From Paenarthrobacter histidinolovorans (lineage in GTDB: Bacteria > Actinomycetota > Actinomycetes > Actinomycetales > Micrococcaceae): a stretch of 64,000 bases of DNA. This document shows, in pieces, positions 26,890 through 36,986 of the stretch. The notes below the pieces were generated by a model, which saw only the letters and a program-made list of their open reading frames with translations, was not told where the DNA came from and did no database searches. The translations under genes were made by a program, and so were the position numbers. The DNA lies in contig NZ_BMPM01000004.1 in assembly GCF_014647595.1 (NCBI RefSeq), forward strand, positions 57,762-121,761, given 5' to 3'. How positions within the stretch are numbered: position 1 is the stretch's first letter; each line of letters opens with the position of its first letter.

Positions 26890-27887
26890 CCTACTGGTGG
26901 ATTCTCCCGCTTGCAGCCGCAGCGGTGGCGGTCAGCACCCTGCTGTACCTCCGGCGTCGGCGGCCATTGCCCACGCGGCCAGTTGCCCATGGCGACCGGC
27001 TCACCGGCCTGCCCGAATACCAGCATGCCCTCCGCCGATACCGGATCCGGCTGGTCCTCGCCGCACTTCTGTCAGCCCTGTTCCTGCTGGCAGCGGCAAT
27101 CACTGCCGCCCGCCCGGCCCTGCGCTCCACCGAACAGCCTGAGATCCGCAACAGGGACATCGTGCTTTGCCTTGATGTCTCCGGATCAATGACCAGCACG
27201 GACGCAGCCTTGGCAGCTGTGTTCAAGGACCTCGCCAAGGAGTTCGACGGTGAGAGGATCGGCATGGTCATCTTCGACAGCAGCAGCGTCCAGTTGTTTC
27301 CCCTCACCGACGACTACGACTATGCCCAGGAGCAACTCACCCACGCCGAAAAGGCGCTCGTTGACGGTGCAGGATGGTTCTTCGACGGTACCTGGAACGG
27401 GGAGGGCTCATCACTCATCGGCGATGGCCTGGCCTCCTGTGTCCAGAGCTTCCCGGACGCAGACACTAACGGCACCGCAGACACCAACGGCAACGAAGAC
27501 ACCAAGCGCTCGCGGTCGGTTGTACTGGCCACCGACAACTTCGTCTCCGGGGCGTCGATCTTCTCCCTGTCCGAAGCGGGCGCCCTTGCCGCCAGCAAGA
27601 ACGTGAAGGTTCATGCCCTCAATCCCAGCGACATGGATTACGGGGATGATCCCGGACAACCTGGTGCCCAGCTTAAGGCGGCCGCTGAGTCAACAGGTGG
27701 CAGCTATTCCACCCTGGAGAGCCCCGATGCCGTGCCCGGCATCGTCCGGCAGGTCCAGGAAACCGAGGCCACCAGTTACCTGTCGGCCCCGCGCTCCGTT
27801 GTTGCCGATGCCCCCGCGTGGCCCCTGGGCGTCGCGCTGCTGGCCGGGATGGGAATGCTGGTACTGGGAAGGAGGACCGGGCTATGA
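26880..27887 (+). CDS. BatA-like vWA membrane protein
   Basis: A 335-residue membrane protein with N-terminal TM helices (WWILPLAAAAVAVSTLLYL; LVLAALLSALFLLAAAITAA), a vWA domain with an intact MIDAS DVSGS at about residue 99 plus the downstream metal Thr/Asp region (VVLATDNFVSG), and a C-terminal TM helix. vWA proteins bind partners through a metal ion. Compared with BatA it has an insert with a repeated DTNGTADTNGNEDT segment. It overlaps genes on both sides. Confidence 0.9.
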   Translation: MELTYWWILPLAAAAVAVSTLLYLRRRRPLPTRPVAHGDRLTGLPEYQHALRRYRIRLVLAALLSALFLLAAAITAARPALRSTEQPEIRNRDIVLCLDVSGSMTSTDAALAAVFKDLAKEFDGERIGMVIFDSSSVQLFPLTDDYDYAQEQLTHAEKALVDGAGWFFDGTWNGEGSSLIGDGLASCVQSFPDADTNGTADTNGNEDTKRSRSVVLATDNFVSGASIFSLSEAGALAASKNVKVHALNPSDMDYGDDPGQPGAQLKAAAESTGGSYSTLESPDAVPGIVRQVQETEATSYLSAPRSVVADAPAWPLGVALLAGMGMLVLGRRTGL

Positions 27888-28924
27888 CGAACATCGCCCT
27901 GAGCATGGCCCCGATCCTGCCCTGGCCTGTTCTCGCAGCAGCCGGCGTGGCCGCTATCGCGTTCACCGTCTGGACCGCCTTCGCCCTCATCAGGGGCCAC
28001 GGCAGCCAGCAGGGACACAGCCGATCACCGCAGGCCTTGCGCTCCGCCGTGACCCGGTGCGTCGTCGTCGTGCTTCTTGTGCTCGCCGCACTGCGGCCGG
28101 GCTGGGCCGGTGGGCAGGCCAACACCACGTCTGCGGACCTTGACGTCTTCTTTGTCGTGGACAGCAGCACCAGCATGGCAGCCGAGGACTACAACGGAAC
28201 CGGCACCCGGCTGGCGGGAGTCCAACAGGACGTCATGGCGATTGCAAAAGAGCTCGCTGGAGCCAAGTTCTCCCTGATCACCTTCGATGACAAAGCCACT
28301 GTGCGGATGCCATTGTCCAAGGACGTCAGTGCATTGCGAACCAGCATGGACACCCTCCAGCCCCAGAACCCCCGCTATGCCAAGGGCAGCAGCGTGAGCG
28401 GAGCCGGGCAGCTCCTGAAGGAAAGGCTCGCCGCGGCGCAGGAACAGCACCCGGGACGGCCGGCGCTCGTTTTCTATGCCGGCGACGGCGAGAACACCAG
28501 TGCTGCGGCCCCTTCGCCCATGGATGGGGCCAACGTGGCCGGGGGAGCAGTCCTGGGATATGGGACAGCCGCCGGCGGGCGCATGAAGGACTCCTCCAGG
28601 AACACCACCGCCTATGTGAAGGATCGCAGCTCCGGCGACGGCCAGGATGCGATCTCGACAATCGACGAAAACCAGCTCCGCAGCATCGCAGGTCAACTGA
28701 ACGTCCCCTACACCCACCGGACCGGCACCGAACCCGTGTCCGACATGCTCCAAAAAGCGCAGCCGGGTGCTGTCTCCGCAGGTAGCGGGGATGTACCGGG
28801 CAGGATCGAGCTCTATTGGCTGCTCGCACTGGCGGCTTTCGCTCTGGCCCTCCCCGAACCCTTCAGGCAGCTGGGCGCGCTCCGGGCCGCCCGGAGTCCG
28901 CAGGCGAAGGAGCACAACAGATGA
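27884..28924 (+). CDS. BatB-like vWA membrane protein
   Basis: Second vWA protein, 346 residues, with two N-terminal TM helices, MIDAS VVDSSTSM at about residue 93, and a C-terminal TM helix (YWLLALAAFALALPEPF). The MIDAS is DSSTS, which keeps the DxSxS ligands. ATG 27884 overlaps the previous stop (ATGA); the open frame starting 27818 is earlier only by chance. It pairs with the previous protein as BatA/BatB do. Confidence 0.9.
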   Translation: MTNIALSMAPILPWPVLAAAGVAAIAFTVWTAFALIRGHGSQQGHSRSPQALRSAVTRCVVVVLLVLAALRPGWAGGQANTTSADLDVFFVVDSSTSMAAEDYNGTGTRLAGVQQDVMAIAKELAGAKFSLITFDDKATVRMPLSKDVSALRTSMDTLQPQNPRYAKGSSVSGAGQLLKERLAAAQEQHPGRPALVFYAGDGENTSAAAPSPMDGANVAGGAVLGYGTAAGGRMKDSSRNTTAYVKDRSSGDGQDAISTIDENQLRSIAGQLNVPYTHRTGTEPVSDMLQKAQPGAVSAGSGDVPGRIELYWLLALAAFALALPEPFRQLGALRAARSPQAKEHNR

Positions 28925-29616
28925 CCGCCATGAATTCACGACGACGACGCCGTAACCTGGCGCTCTGGTCAGCGCCGGCTGCCCTCCTGGCGCTCGCAGC
29001 GGCCGCGAAACTCCTGAGCGTGGGCATATTGGGTGGCTCGGCGGAAAGCTCCTTTACCGCAGGAAACCAGGGTGGAGTGGCGCAGGCGGCAGCATGGCTC
29101 GGGGCAGTGAATGTGCTCGAACCACACAAGGCCCCGTTTGCGTCCGGAGATGCAAACGTCCTGTCAGGTGACTTTGATGCTGCACGGGCAGATTTCGAGG
29201 CAGCGTTGAGGGCCGGCGCCGGTGTGGACGAGTGCAGGATCCGGGTGAACCTCGTGCTGAGTGTGGAGAAGCTTGCGGATGCGGCACCTGAGCCGCAGGC
29301 CAAGGACCGGCTGGTCCGTGAAGCGTTGGCGGTCATTGAAGCAGCTCCCGTCCAGTGCCACGAGCCTGGACCAGCGAACTCGGCGGGGGAGGGGGCTGCC
29401 CTTGAGGCAGCCAAGGATCGGCTGAGCGGGCACCAGGGCCAGAGCGGCGCCACACAGGACGGCGCCCCGCAACCGTCGGCGCCACCGCAGGAAAAGCAAC
29501 TCCAGCAGCTTGAAGAGAGCGCCCGGAAGGCCCAACTCGAGCGTGGCGAAGGCCGGGAACGTGACGAATATCTGCGCGGGCCGGACGACAGTAACGGTGT
29601 TGAGAAGCCATGGTGA
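28921..29616 (+). CDS. TPR-like membrane protein of the MoxR operon
   Basis: A 231-residue protein with an Arg-rich start (RRRRRNLALW), one TM helix, a helical repeat resembling a tetratricopeptide unit (FDAARADFEAALRAGAGVDECRIRVNLVLS), and a charged coiled C-terminus (EKQLQQLEESARKAQLERGEGRERDEYLRG). It corresponds to the BatC/BatE-type partner closing such operons. ATG 28921 overlaps the previous stop (ATGA). A strong terminator follows. Confidence 0.82.
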   Translation: MTAMNSRRRRRNLALWSAPAALLALAAAAKLLSVGILGGSAESSFTAGNQGGVAQAAAWLGAVNVLEPHKAPFASGDANVLSGDFDAARADFEAALRAGAGVDECRIRVNLVLSVEKLADAAPEPQAKDRLVREALAVIEAAPVQCHEPGPANSAGEGAALEAAKDRLSGHQGQSGATQDGAPQPSAPPQEKQLQQLEESARKAQLERGEGRERDEYLRGPDDSNGVEKPW

Positions 29617-29662
29617 CGGATCCGCCCCGCATGGGTGGTGAGTAGAACTTCGTCTCCACGAA

Positions 29663-29702
29663 CGACGGCGGCCGGTCACCCACAGGTGACCGGCCGCCGT
29701 CG
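29663..29702. terminator. Bidirectional hairpin terminator
   Basis: A perfect 18-bp GC-rich stem (29663-29680 and 29685-29702) with loop CACA, between the MoxR operon and the converging DUF2004 gene. It has no T-run; a 12-bp palindrome GGCGTTAACGCC at 29703-29714 follows directly. Confidence 0.85.
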
Positions 29703-29719
29703 GGCGTTAACGCCTGGTG

Positions 29720-30223
29720 CTACTCCCACAAAATCTCGTCATCCACCACACCGTCTTCGTCCGCTGCGGCCACCAGCAATTCGTCCGTGAAGTGCGAGCC
29801 GAGGGTGAAGTCGAGCACGAAGTAGCGCTCGGGCTGGCCGGGGTAGATGGCAACGTGGCCGAGCTTGAGTGCCTTCAGGAAGACATCGTTGGTGAGCTGG
29901 CCTTTGTCGCGGACGCCGAACACTGATTCGAGTTGCTCTTCCTTGAGCTGCGAACAGTGGAAATGCAGGAACTGCTGGGGGTTGGTGCCGTCCTGGTCAA
30001 GTTCGTCGGCGATCATCTCGCGGACCTGGTCCACCAGTTCGGGCAGGAAACGCAGACGGTAGTCCACCTTGTGCAGTGCCGCCTCGTCAAAGTGGTCATG
30101 CGCGGTGACATTCAGGTCCAGTTCGAGCTGGTTGCCGCCGAGCTCATGTCTGGCCACGAAACAATGGTCGCGCCCGTGATTGAGCTCTATCTCCCCAAAA
30201 TGTTTGCTCGCTACCTTGCCCAT
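29720..30223 (-). CDS. DUF2004 protein
   Basis: A 167-residue cytoplasmic acidic protein. The pattern LDQDGTNPQQFLHFHCSQL and the C-terminal VAIYPGQPERYFVLDFTLG match the DUF2004 family, known from actinobacteria and Firmicutes; no biochemical role is established. No TM or signal is present. It lies 50 bases downstream of the LysR gene on the same strand and may share its transcript. Confidence 0.82.
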   Translation of the reverse strand: MGKVASKHFGEIELNHGRDHCFVARHELGGNQLELDLNVTAHDHFDEAALHKVDYRLRFLPELVDQVREMIADELDQDGTNPQQFLHFHCSQLKEEQLESVFGVRDKGQLTNDVFLKALKLGHVAIYPGQPERYFVLDFTLGSHFTDELLVAAADEDGVVDDEILWE

Positions 30224-30273
30224 GTGATCAATCTAACCCCTACATCCAGCGCGTTCCAGCACTTGGGAATATT

Positions 30274-31239
30274 TCACGTGCGCCGCTGCGGACCCTTGAC
30301 AGGAGTGGTTTTCAGGGGATGGAGACCACTCTTGCCCGCTGTGCCACGCAGGGTATCAGCCAGCAGCTGGGTGAAGAGTTGGACTTGGGCGGTGCGCTTT
30401 TCATTGATCAGCAAGGCGAATACGTTCCGCGCAAGCCGGATGTCCGGAACGTCAAGAACCACGACGCCGGCAGGGCGGTTCCGCAACGCCAGTTCCGGCA
30501 CCAGCGAGGCACCAAGCCCCGCCGCGGACATCTCGAGGCTCGCGTGGAAGTCGTCACTGTAGGCCACCACCCTTGGGTGGAGGTTGCAGCTGGCGAACAG
30601 GCGCTCAATCACCAACGCATCGCTGGTGCCCGGGTGGTGGACAATCCATGGCATGTCGGAAAGGTGGGCGGCCTCGATCTCGGCATCCTCACGGATTTTC
30701 CAGGAGGCCGGCAGCACCACACGGAAGTCGTCGTCGCCGATCCACTGCCGTTCCAGCGAATGCGGCCACGCCAAACCGGACTGTCCCACCTGGTACACGA
30801 GGGCCACGTCGAGCTCGCCTCCGCTGCGCAGTCCCTGGATGGTTTGCGCCGGCTCGGCTACGGACACTTTGAGCTCGATGCCCAGCCCGTTCCAGCGCTC
30901 ATTTCGGAGGATGTCCGGCAAGACGTAGGTCGCCAGGCTGGGGAAGATGCCCAAGCGGAGTTCCTGCGCGGGGGAGTCGTTGGTCCTGGACGCTGCGGCC
31001 ATGAGGGCTTCGACGTCCGTCAGTACCTTCGATGCGTGGCGCGTCATGGTCACCGCAGCTTCAGTCGGCACCACGCTTCGTGCTGAGCGCTGGAAGAGCT
31101 CGACGCCGGTGTCGCGTTCCAGCGCGGCCATCTGTTGGGAGACTGCCGAGGCTGTGTAGCCCAGTTGGGCGGCGGCGGCTGCGAAGGAACCCAGCCGGGT
31201 TACCTCCATCAGCGTCCGGAGGTGGAGAAGGTTGACCAT
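30274..31239 (-). CDS. LysR-family transcriptional regulator
   Basis: A 321-residue LTTR: N-terminal helix-turn-helix (LRTLMEVTRLGSFAAAAAQLGYTASAVSQQMAALE) and a periplasmic-binding-like effector domain (ELRLGIFPSLATYVLPDIL; ERLFASCNLHPRV). It is divergent from nrdHIEF with 396 bases between them. The target and effector are unknown; the divergent position makes the shared region a candidate, but LTTR T-N11-A boxes were not clear to me. Confidence 0.93.
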   Translation of the reverse strand: MVNLLHLRTLMEVTRLGSFAAAAAQLGYTASAVSQQMAALERDTGVELFQRSARSVVPTEAAVTMTRHASKVLTDVEALMAAASRTNDSPAQELRLGIFPSLATYVLPDILRNERWNGLGIELKVSVAEPAQTIQGLRSGGELDVALVYQVGQSGLAWPHSLERQWIGDDDFRVVLPASWKIREDAEIEAAHLSDMPWIVHHPGTSDALVIERLFASCNLHPRVVAYSDDFHASLEMSAAGLGASLVPELALRNRPAGVVVLDVPDIRLARNVFALLINEKRTAQVQLFTQLLADTLRGTAGKSGLHPLKTTPVKGPQRRT

Positions 31240-31320
31240 CAGCAGATTTTAGCTGTTCGCCACGCCACATTTTCAAAGTGTCACGACACGCCGGACGGGG
31301 GCGACACGCTGAAGATTAAA

Positions 31321-31406
31321 TGTGGCTAAGTAGTCCACAGGGTGTGGATGACATCTCTCAGTTTGGCGGAATTGCGGACATTTTGAAGCCCTTGGCCTGT
31401 GGACGA
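31321..31406. promoter_or_regulatory. Cluster of near-consensus DnaA boxes
   Basis: Four nonamers, each one mismatch from the DnaA box TTATCCACA or TTGTCCACA: TTAGCCACA (complement of 31321-31329), TAGTCCACA (31331-31339), TCATCCACA (complement of 31343-31351) and TCGTCCACA (complement of 31398-31406). Three lie within 31 bases; the middle two form the inverted repeat TCCACAGGGTGTGGA. They lie upstream of the nrdH promoter. In E. coli, DnaA boxes regulate nrdAB; a similar role here is inference. Confidence 0.45.
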
Positions 31407-31464
31407 GCGGTGGATTGAATGACATACTTGTAATACATCATCTTGGGGTTCCGGCGAGGCGCGT

Positions 31465-31480
31465 GCACTACATGTAGTAT
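31465..31480. promoter_or_regulatory. NrdR-box-like palindrome
   Basis: GCACTACATGTAGTAT matches 12 of 16 positions of the NrdR consensus ACACWATATATWGTGT and contains the perfect 12-bp palindrome ACTACATGTAGT. It lies 11 bases upstream of the -35 of the nrdH promoter. NrdR represses ribonucleotide reductase genes when dATP is high. A second box, normally about three helical turns away, is not convincing. Confidence 0.6.
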
Positions 31481-31491
31481 CGATTTACGGA

Positions 31492-31521
31492 TTGAGCGGG
31501 AAACCAGCACAAGACTAAATA
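31492..31521 (+). promoter_or_regulatory. nrdHIEF promoter
   Basis: TTGAGC (31492-31497), 18-base spacer, TAAATA (31516-31521). This would give a leader of about 105 bases before the nrdH ATG. It is the best sigma-70-type match in the gap. Confidence 0.55.
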
Positions 31522-31635
31522 AGAGCGTGTTGGCTGTCACGGCAGCCCGCGGGCCGGTATCGGATTCAGTAGTTAGTTCCGGTTGAGCCCGCCAGATACG
31601 AAGAGAACCAGACTTCAACTTAGGGGACAGGGATC

Positions 31636-31878
31636 ATGACCGTAACGGTTTACACGAAGCCGGCCTGTGTTCAGTGCAACGCAACCTACCGGGCACTCGA
31701 CAAGAAGGGCATCGCCTACCAGAGTGTCGATATCTCCCAGGATGCCGAGGCCCTTGAACGCCTCAAGGCACTGGGCTACATGCAGGCCCCGGTTGTCGTA
31801 ACCGAGCAGGACCACTGGTCCGGATTCCGCCCGGACAAGATCGAGGAACTGGCCCAGGCCGTTTCCTCCGTGGCCTAA
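31636..31878 (+). CDS. nrdH: Glutaredoxin-like NrdH redoxin
   Basis: Electron donor for the class Ib ribonucleotide reductase, reduced by thioredoxin reductase. The 80-residue protein has the redox pair CVQC at residues 11-14 and the C-terminal WSGFRPDKI motif typical of NrdH. The ATG is preceded by AGGGGACAGGGATC. First gene of nrdH-I-E-F; 50 bases separate it from nrdI. Confidence 0.97.
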   Translation: MTVTVYTKPACVQCNATYRALDKKGIAYQSVDISQDAEALERLKALGYMQAPVVVTEQDHWSGFRPDKIEELAQAVSSVA

Positions 31879-31928
31879 CTTCGCCACCACAGCACACCAA
31901 GAATTCCTATGTAGTTGAGGTGACTCCC

Positions 31929-32399
31929 ATGGCACCGCTGGCAGCGGCAACCGTACGTGATGTGACGGAAGCTGTCACCACCAGGAGTCACCTCATCTAC
32001 TTTTCCTCGACCTCTGAAAACACCAAAAGATTCGTCCAGAAACTGGGAAGGGACGCAGCGCGCATCCCGCTCTATGCCCAGGACGCTCCGCTTCAGGCCC
32101 TCGAACCCTTCGTCCTTGTACTGCCTACCTATGGTGGAACGAACGGCGAAGGTTCCGTGCCGAAGCAGGTCATCAGATTTCTGAACGATCCCCGGAACAG
32201 GGAACTCATCCGGGGTGTTATCGGAGCGGGGAACACGAACTTCGCGGACAACTATTGCGCAGCGGGAGACATCATCTCCGTCAAGTGCAAGGTGCCGCAT
32301 CTTTATCGGTTCGAACTTATGGGAACACCCGAAGACGTAGACCGAGTGAATCAAGGATTGGAAGAGTTTTGGACACAACTGTCGCAGAAACAGAAGTAA
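31929..32399 (+). CDS. nrdI: Flavodoxin-like NrdI
   Basis: FMN protein that supplies the oxidant to assemble the dimanganese-tyrosyl radical of NrdF. It shows the FMN phosphate loop [10 protein letters not shown] and the flavin-side segments [10 protein letters not shown] and [17 protein letters not shown] 31929 has GAGG eight bases upstream; GTG 31920 in frame is less likely. The end overlaps the likely nrdE start. Confidence 0.95.
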   Translation: MAPLAAATVRDVTEAVTTRSHLIYFSSTSENTKRFVQKLGRDAARIPLYAQDAPLQALEPFVLVLPTYGGTNGEGSVPKQVIRFLNDPRNRELIRGVIGAGNTNFADNYCAAGDIISVKCKVPHLYRFELMGTPEDVDRVNQGLEEFWTQLSQKQK

Positions 32400-34552
32400 C
32401 CGGGGGCGCTGTGGACACGGTCAAGAAGCCGCTGCCTGAGGCCTACAAGGGCTTGGGTTATCACGAGCTCAACGCCATGCTCAATCTGTATGGCCCGAAC
32501 GGTGAGATCCAGTTCGAAGCCGACCGCGAAGCTGCGCACCAGTACTTCCTGCAGCACGTGAACAACAACACCGTGTTCTTCCATGATCTCGAAGAGAAGC
32601 TCGACTACCTGGTCAAGAACCAGTACTACGAGCGCGAGACCCTTGACCAGTACACGATGAACTTCATCCGCGAGCTCTTCAACCGCGCGTACAAGAAGAA
32701 GTTCCGCTTTGAGACGTTCCTTGGCGCCTTCAAGTTCTACACGTCCTACACGCTGAAGACTTTTGATGGCAAGCGCTTCCTGGAGCGCTACGAGGACCGT
32801 GTCTGCATGGTTGCCCTGCACCTTGCCCGCGGCAACGAAGAGCTGGCCAACCGCCTCGTTGACGAGATCATCGACGGACGCTTCCAGCCTGCCACCCCGA
32901 CGTTCCTGAACGCCGGCAAGGCCCAGCGCGGCGAGCTCGTCTCCTGCTTCCTGCTCCGCATCGAAGACAACATGGAGTCGATTGCCCGCGCCATCAACTC
33001 CGCCCTTCAGCTGTCCAAGCGTGGCGGCGGCGTAGCTCTCTCGCTCACCAACATCCGTGAGCACGGCGCACCGATCAAGCAGATCGAAAACCAGTCCTCC
33101 GGTGTCATCCCCGTAATGAAGCTCCTCGAAGACAGCTTCTCCTACGCCAACCAGCTCGGTGCCCGCCAGGGTGCTGGTGCCGTGTACTTGCACGCGCACC
33201 ACCCGGACATCCACCGCTTCCTGGACACCAAGCGCGAGAATGCCGATGAGAAGATCCGTATCAAGACCCTCTCCCTGGGTGTCGTGGTTCCGGATATCAC
33301 CTTCGAGCTCGCCAAGAAGAACGAGGACATGTACCTCTTCTCGCCGTACGACGTCGAGAAGGTCTACGGTGTTCCGTTCTCCGACATCTCGGTGACTGAG
33401 AAGTACTACGAGATGGTTGACGATTCGCGGATCAAGAAGACCAAGATCAGCGCCCGTGAGTTCTTCCAGACCCTCGCGGAGATCCAGTTCGAGTCCGGCT
33501 ACCCGTACATCATGTTCGAGGACACCGTGAACCGGGCCAATCCGATCGACGGCAAGATCACCATGAGCAACCTGTGCTCGGAGATCCTGCAGGTTTCCTC
33601 ACCGTCCATCTACGCCGAGGACCTCAGCTACGAGACCGTGGGCAAGGACATCTCCTGCAACCTTGGTTCGATGAACATCGCCAAGACCATGGATTCGCCG
33701 GACTTCGGGCTCTCCATCGAGACGTCCATCCGCGCCCTCAGCGCAGTGTCCGATATGTCCTACATCAACTCGGTGCCTTCGATCGCCCAGGGCAACGCCC
33801 AGAGCCACGCGATTGGCCTCGGCCAGATGAACCTCCACGGCTACCTTGCCCGTGAGCATGTCCACTACGGTTCCGAAGAGGGCCTGGACTTCACCAACAT
33901 CTACTTCTACACGGTGCTGTTCCACGCCCTGCGTGCGTCCAACCGCCTGGCCATCGAGACCGGCCAGAAGTTCGGCGGCTTCGAGAAGTCCACCTACGCT
34001 TCCGGCGAATTCTTCGACAAGTACACCGAACAGGAATGGGTTCCGGCAACGGAGCGTGTCCGCGAACTCTTCGCCGGCCACCACATCCCCACCCAGGATG
34101 ACTGGCGTGAGCTGAAGGCTTCCGTCATGGAGCACGGTATCTACAACCAGAACCTGCAGGCCGTGCCGCCTACCGGTTCCATCAGCTACATCAACAACTC
34201 CACCTCGTCGATCCACCCGGTGGCCGCCAAGATCGAAATCCGCAAGGAAGGCAAGATCGGCCGCGTCTACTACCCGGCTCCGTACCTGACCAACGACAAC
34301 CTGGAGTACTACCAGGATGCCTACGAAATCGGCTACGAGAAGATCATCGACACCTACGCCGCTGCCACGCAGCACGTGGACCAGGGCCTGTCCCTGACGC
34401 TGTTCTTCAAGGACACTGCCACCACGCGCGACATCAACAAGGCGCAGATCTACGCATGGCGCAAGGGCATCAAGACCCTGTACTACATCCGTCTCCGCCA
34501 GCTCGCGCTGGAGGGCACTGAGGTTGAGGGTTGCGTCAGCTGCATGCTGTGA
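32369..34552 (+). CDS. nrdE: Class Ib ribonucleotide reductase alpha subunit
   Basis: Reduces ribonucleoside diphosphates to deoxy forms. About 720 residues with the active-site Cys in SNLCSEIL, the redox-active Cys of [27 protein letters not shown], and the C-terminal shuttle pair CVSC. It lacks the N-terminal ATP cone of class Ia, as expected. TTG 32369 has GGAAGAG before it and overlaps nrdI by 31 bases; GTG 32411, after GGGGG, gives 713 residues, nearer to E. coli NrdE (714), so the start is open. Confidence 0.95.
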   Translation: MDTTVAETEVTGGAVDTVKKPLPEAYKGLGYHELNAMLNLYGPNGEIQFEADREAAHQYFLQHVNNNTVFFHDLEEKLDYLVKNQYYERETLDQYTMNFIRELFNRAYKKKFRFETFLGAFKFYTSYTLKTFDGKRFLERYEDRVCMVALHLARGNEELANRLVDEIIDGRFQPATPTFLNAGKAQRGELVSCFLLRIEDNMESIARAINSALQLSKRGGGVALSLTNIREHGAPIKQIENQSSGVIPVMKLLEDSFSYANQLGARQGAGAVYLHAHHPDIHRFLDTKRENADEKIRIKTLSLGVVVPDITFELAKKNEDMYLFSPYDVEKVYGVPFSDISVTEKYYEMVDDSRIKKTKISAREFFQTLAEIQFESGYPYIMFEDTVNRANPIDGKITMSNLCSEILQVSSPSIYAEDLSYETVGKDISCNLGSMNIAKTMDSPDFGLSIETSIRALSAVSDMSYINSVPSIAQGNAQSHAIGLGQMNLHGYLAREHVHYGSEEGLDFTNIYFYTVLFHALRASNRLAIETGQKFGGFEKSTYASGEFFDKYTEQEWVPATERVRELFAGHHIPTQDDWRELKASVMEHGIYNQNLQAVPPTGSISYINNSTSSIHPVAAKIEIRKEGKIGRVYYPAPYLTNDNLEYYQDAYEIGYEKIIDTYAAATQHVDQGLSLTLFFKDTATTRDINKAQIYAWRKGIKTLYYIRLRQLALEGTEVEGCVSCML

Positions 34553-34570
34553 TCGACCTTTATCGGTTGA

Positions 34571-35650
<1,080 letters not shown>

Positions 35651-35675
35651 TTCGACGTCCGAGAGATCGGAACCT

Positions 35676-35716
35676 GCTCGGGACCAGTTGCGTAAGCAGC
35701 TGGTCCCGAGCTTTTT
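35676..35716 (+). terminator. Rho-independent terminator of nrd operon
   Basis: Perfect 12-bp stem GCTCGGGACCAG/CTGGTCCCGAGC (35676-35687, 35700-35711) followed by TTTTT. It lies 26 bases after nrdF. Confidence 0.92.
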
Positions 35717-35819
35717 GTTTCAGCGGCCAGGTGATCCCCAAGCATTCGAAGTATTAGGTCATGTAAGAATTGCGTAATTATGGTGATACTCGTCACTTTT
35801 GCCCCCTCCGGCTTTGCGT

Positions 35820-35838
35820 GTAGGCAAGCCTTACCTAC
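35820..35838. promoter_or_regulatory. DtxR/IdeR-type iron box
   Basis: GTAGGCAAGCCTTACCTAC matches 14 of 19 positions of TTAGGTTAGSCTAACCTAA, including both TAGG/CCTA arms. It lies 86 bases before the iron-binding protein gene, consistent with Fe-dependent repression of the importer. Confidence 0.7.
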
Positions 35839-35923
35839 TCTTACAGGAGCAAGCCTTCCCAACACTCGGGCCTGCACGGACGAAGGTCCCCAAGAGTTTT
35901 TGTTCGCAGAAAGTAGCCCCTCC

Positions 35924-36982
35924 ATGAACATCCCCAAGAAAGCGCTGGCCGGAATCGCCCTTGCGGCAACCGCAGCACTTGGCCTCACGGCCTGCGGTTC
36001 CAACGCCGGCAGCGCCCCCGTTGCGTCCGGTTCCGCGTCCGACGGTTCCGTTTCCGGTGAAATCACCGTTTACAACGCCCAGCACGACACCCTGACCAAA
36101 GAGTGGGTGGACGCGTTCACCAAGGAGACCGGCGTCAAGGTCACCATCCGTCAGGGCTCGGATACCGAACTGTCCAACCAGATCGTCCAGGAAGGCCAGG
36201 CTTCGCCGGCGGACGTGTTCCTGACTGAGAACTCACCGGCAATGGCGCAGGTAGAGAACGCAGGTCTTTTCGCTGACGTGGACAAGGAAACCCTGGACCA
36301 GGTCCCCGCGGAATTCCGTCCCTCCACTGGCAAGTGGACCGGCATCGCTGCCCGCTCCACTGTTCTGGTGTACGACAAGAACAAGATCAGTGACGACAAG
36401 CTGCCCAAGTCCATGTTGGATTTGGCCAAGCCGGAGTGGAAGGGCAAGTGGGCGGCTTCACCGTCCGGCGCTGACTTCCAGGCCATCGTTGCTGCACTCC
36501 TTGAACTCAAGGGCGAAGCGGCAACGGAGGAATGGCTCAAGGGCATGAAGGAGAACTTCAAGGCTTACAAGGGCAACAGCACCGCCATGAAGGCAGTCAA
36601 CGCCGGTGAAGTCGACGCCGCGCTGATCTACCACTACTACTACTACGGTGACCAGGCCAAGACCGGCGAGAACTCCAAGAACGTCACCCCTTACTTCTTC
36701 AAGAACCAGGACCCGGGAGCGTTCCTCTCCGTCTCCGGCGGAGGTGTCCTCAAGTCCGCGAAGAACGCGGACGCAGCCCAGGCCTTCCTGAAGTTCATCA
36801 CCGGTAAGCAAGGCCAGGAGGTCCTGAAGAACGGCACCTCCTTCGAGTACGCCATTGCCTCGCAGGTGGATGCCAACGCCAAGCTTGTCCCGATCAAGGA
36901 CCTGCAGGCTCCTGCCGTGGACCCGGCCAAGCTGAACTCCGCCAAGGTCACCGAGCTGATGACCAAGGCAGGGCTCCTCTAG
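35924..36982 (+). CDS. Fe(III) ABC transporter substrate-binding lipoprotein
   Basis: Captures ferric iron outside the membrane. 352 residues with a lipoprotein signal (lipobox LTAC at about residue 21) and the FbpA/FutA fold ([27 protein letters not shown]). The Tyr cluster YHYYYYG at about 236-242 is the classic ferric-ligand site. ATG 35924 chosen because it directly precedes the signal peptide. Heads an fbpABC-like operon behind an iron box. Confidence 0.95.
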   Translation: MNIPKKALAGIALAATAALGLTACGSNAGSAPVASGSASDGSVSGEITVYNAQHDTLTKEWVDAFTKETGVKVTIRQGSDTELSNQIVQEGQASPADVFLTENSPAMAQVENAGLFADVDKETLDQVPAEFRPSTGKWTGIAARSTVLVYDKNKISDDKLPKSMLDLAKPEWKGKWAASPSGADFQAIVAALLELKGEAATEEWLKGMKENFKAYKGNSTAMKAVNAGEVDAALIYHYYYYGDQAKTGENSKNVTPYFFKNQDPGAFLSVSGGGVLKSAKNADAAQAFLKFITGKQGQEVLKNGTSFEYAIASQVDANAKLVPIKDLQAPAVDPAKLNSAKVTELMTKAGLL

Positions 36983-36986
36983 TTCT

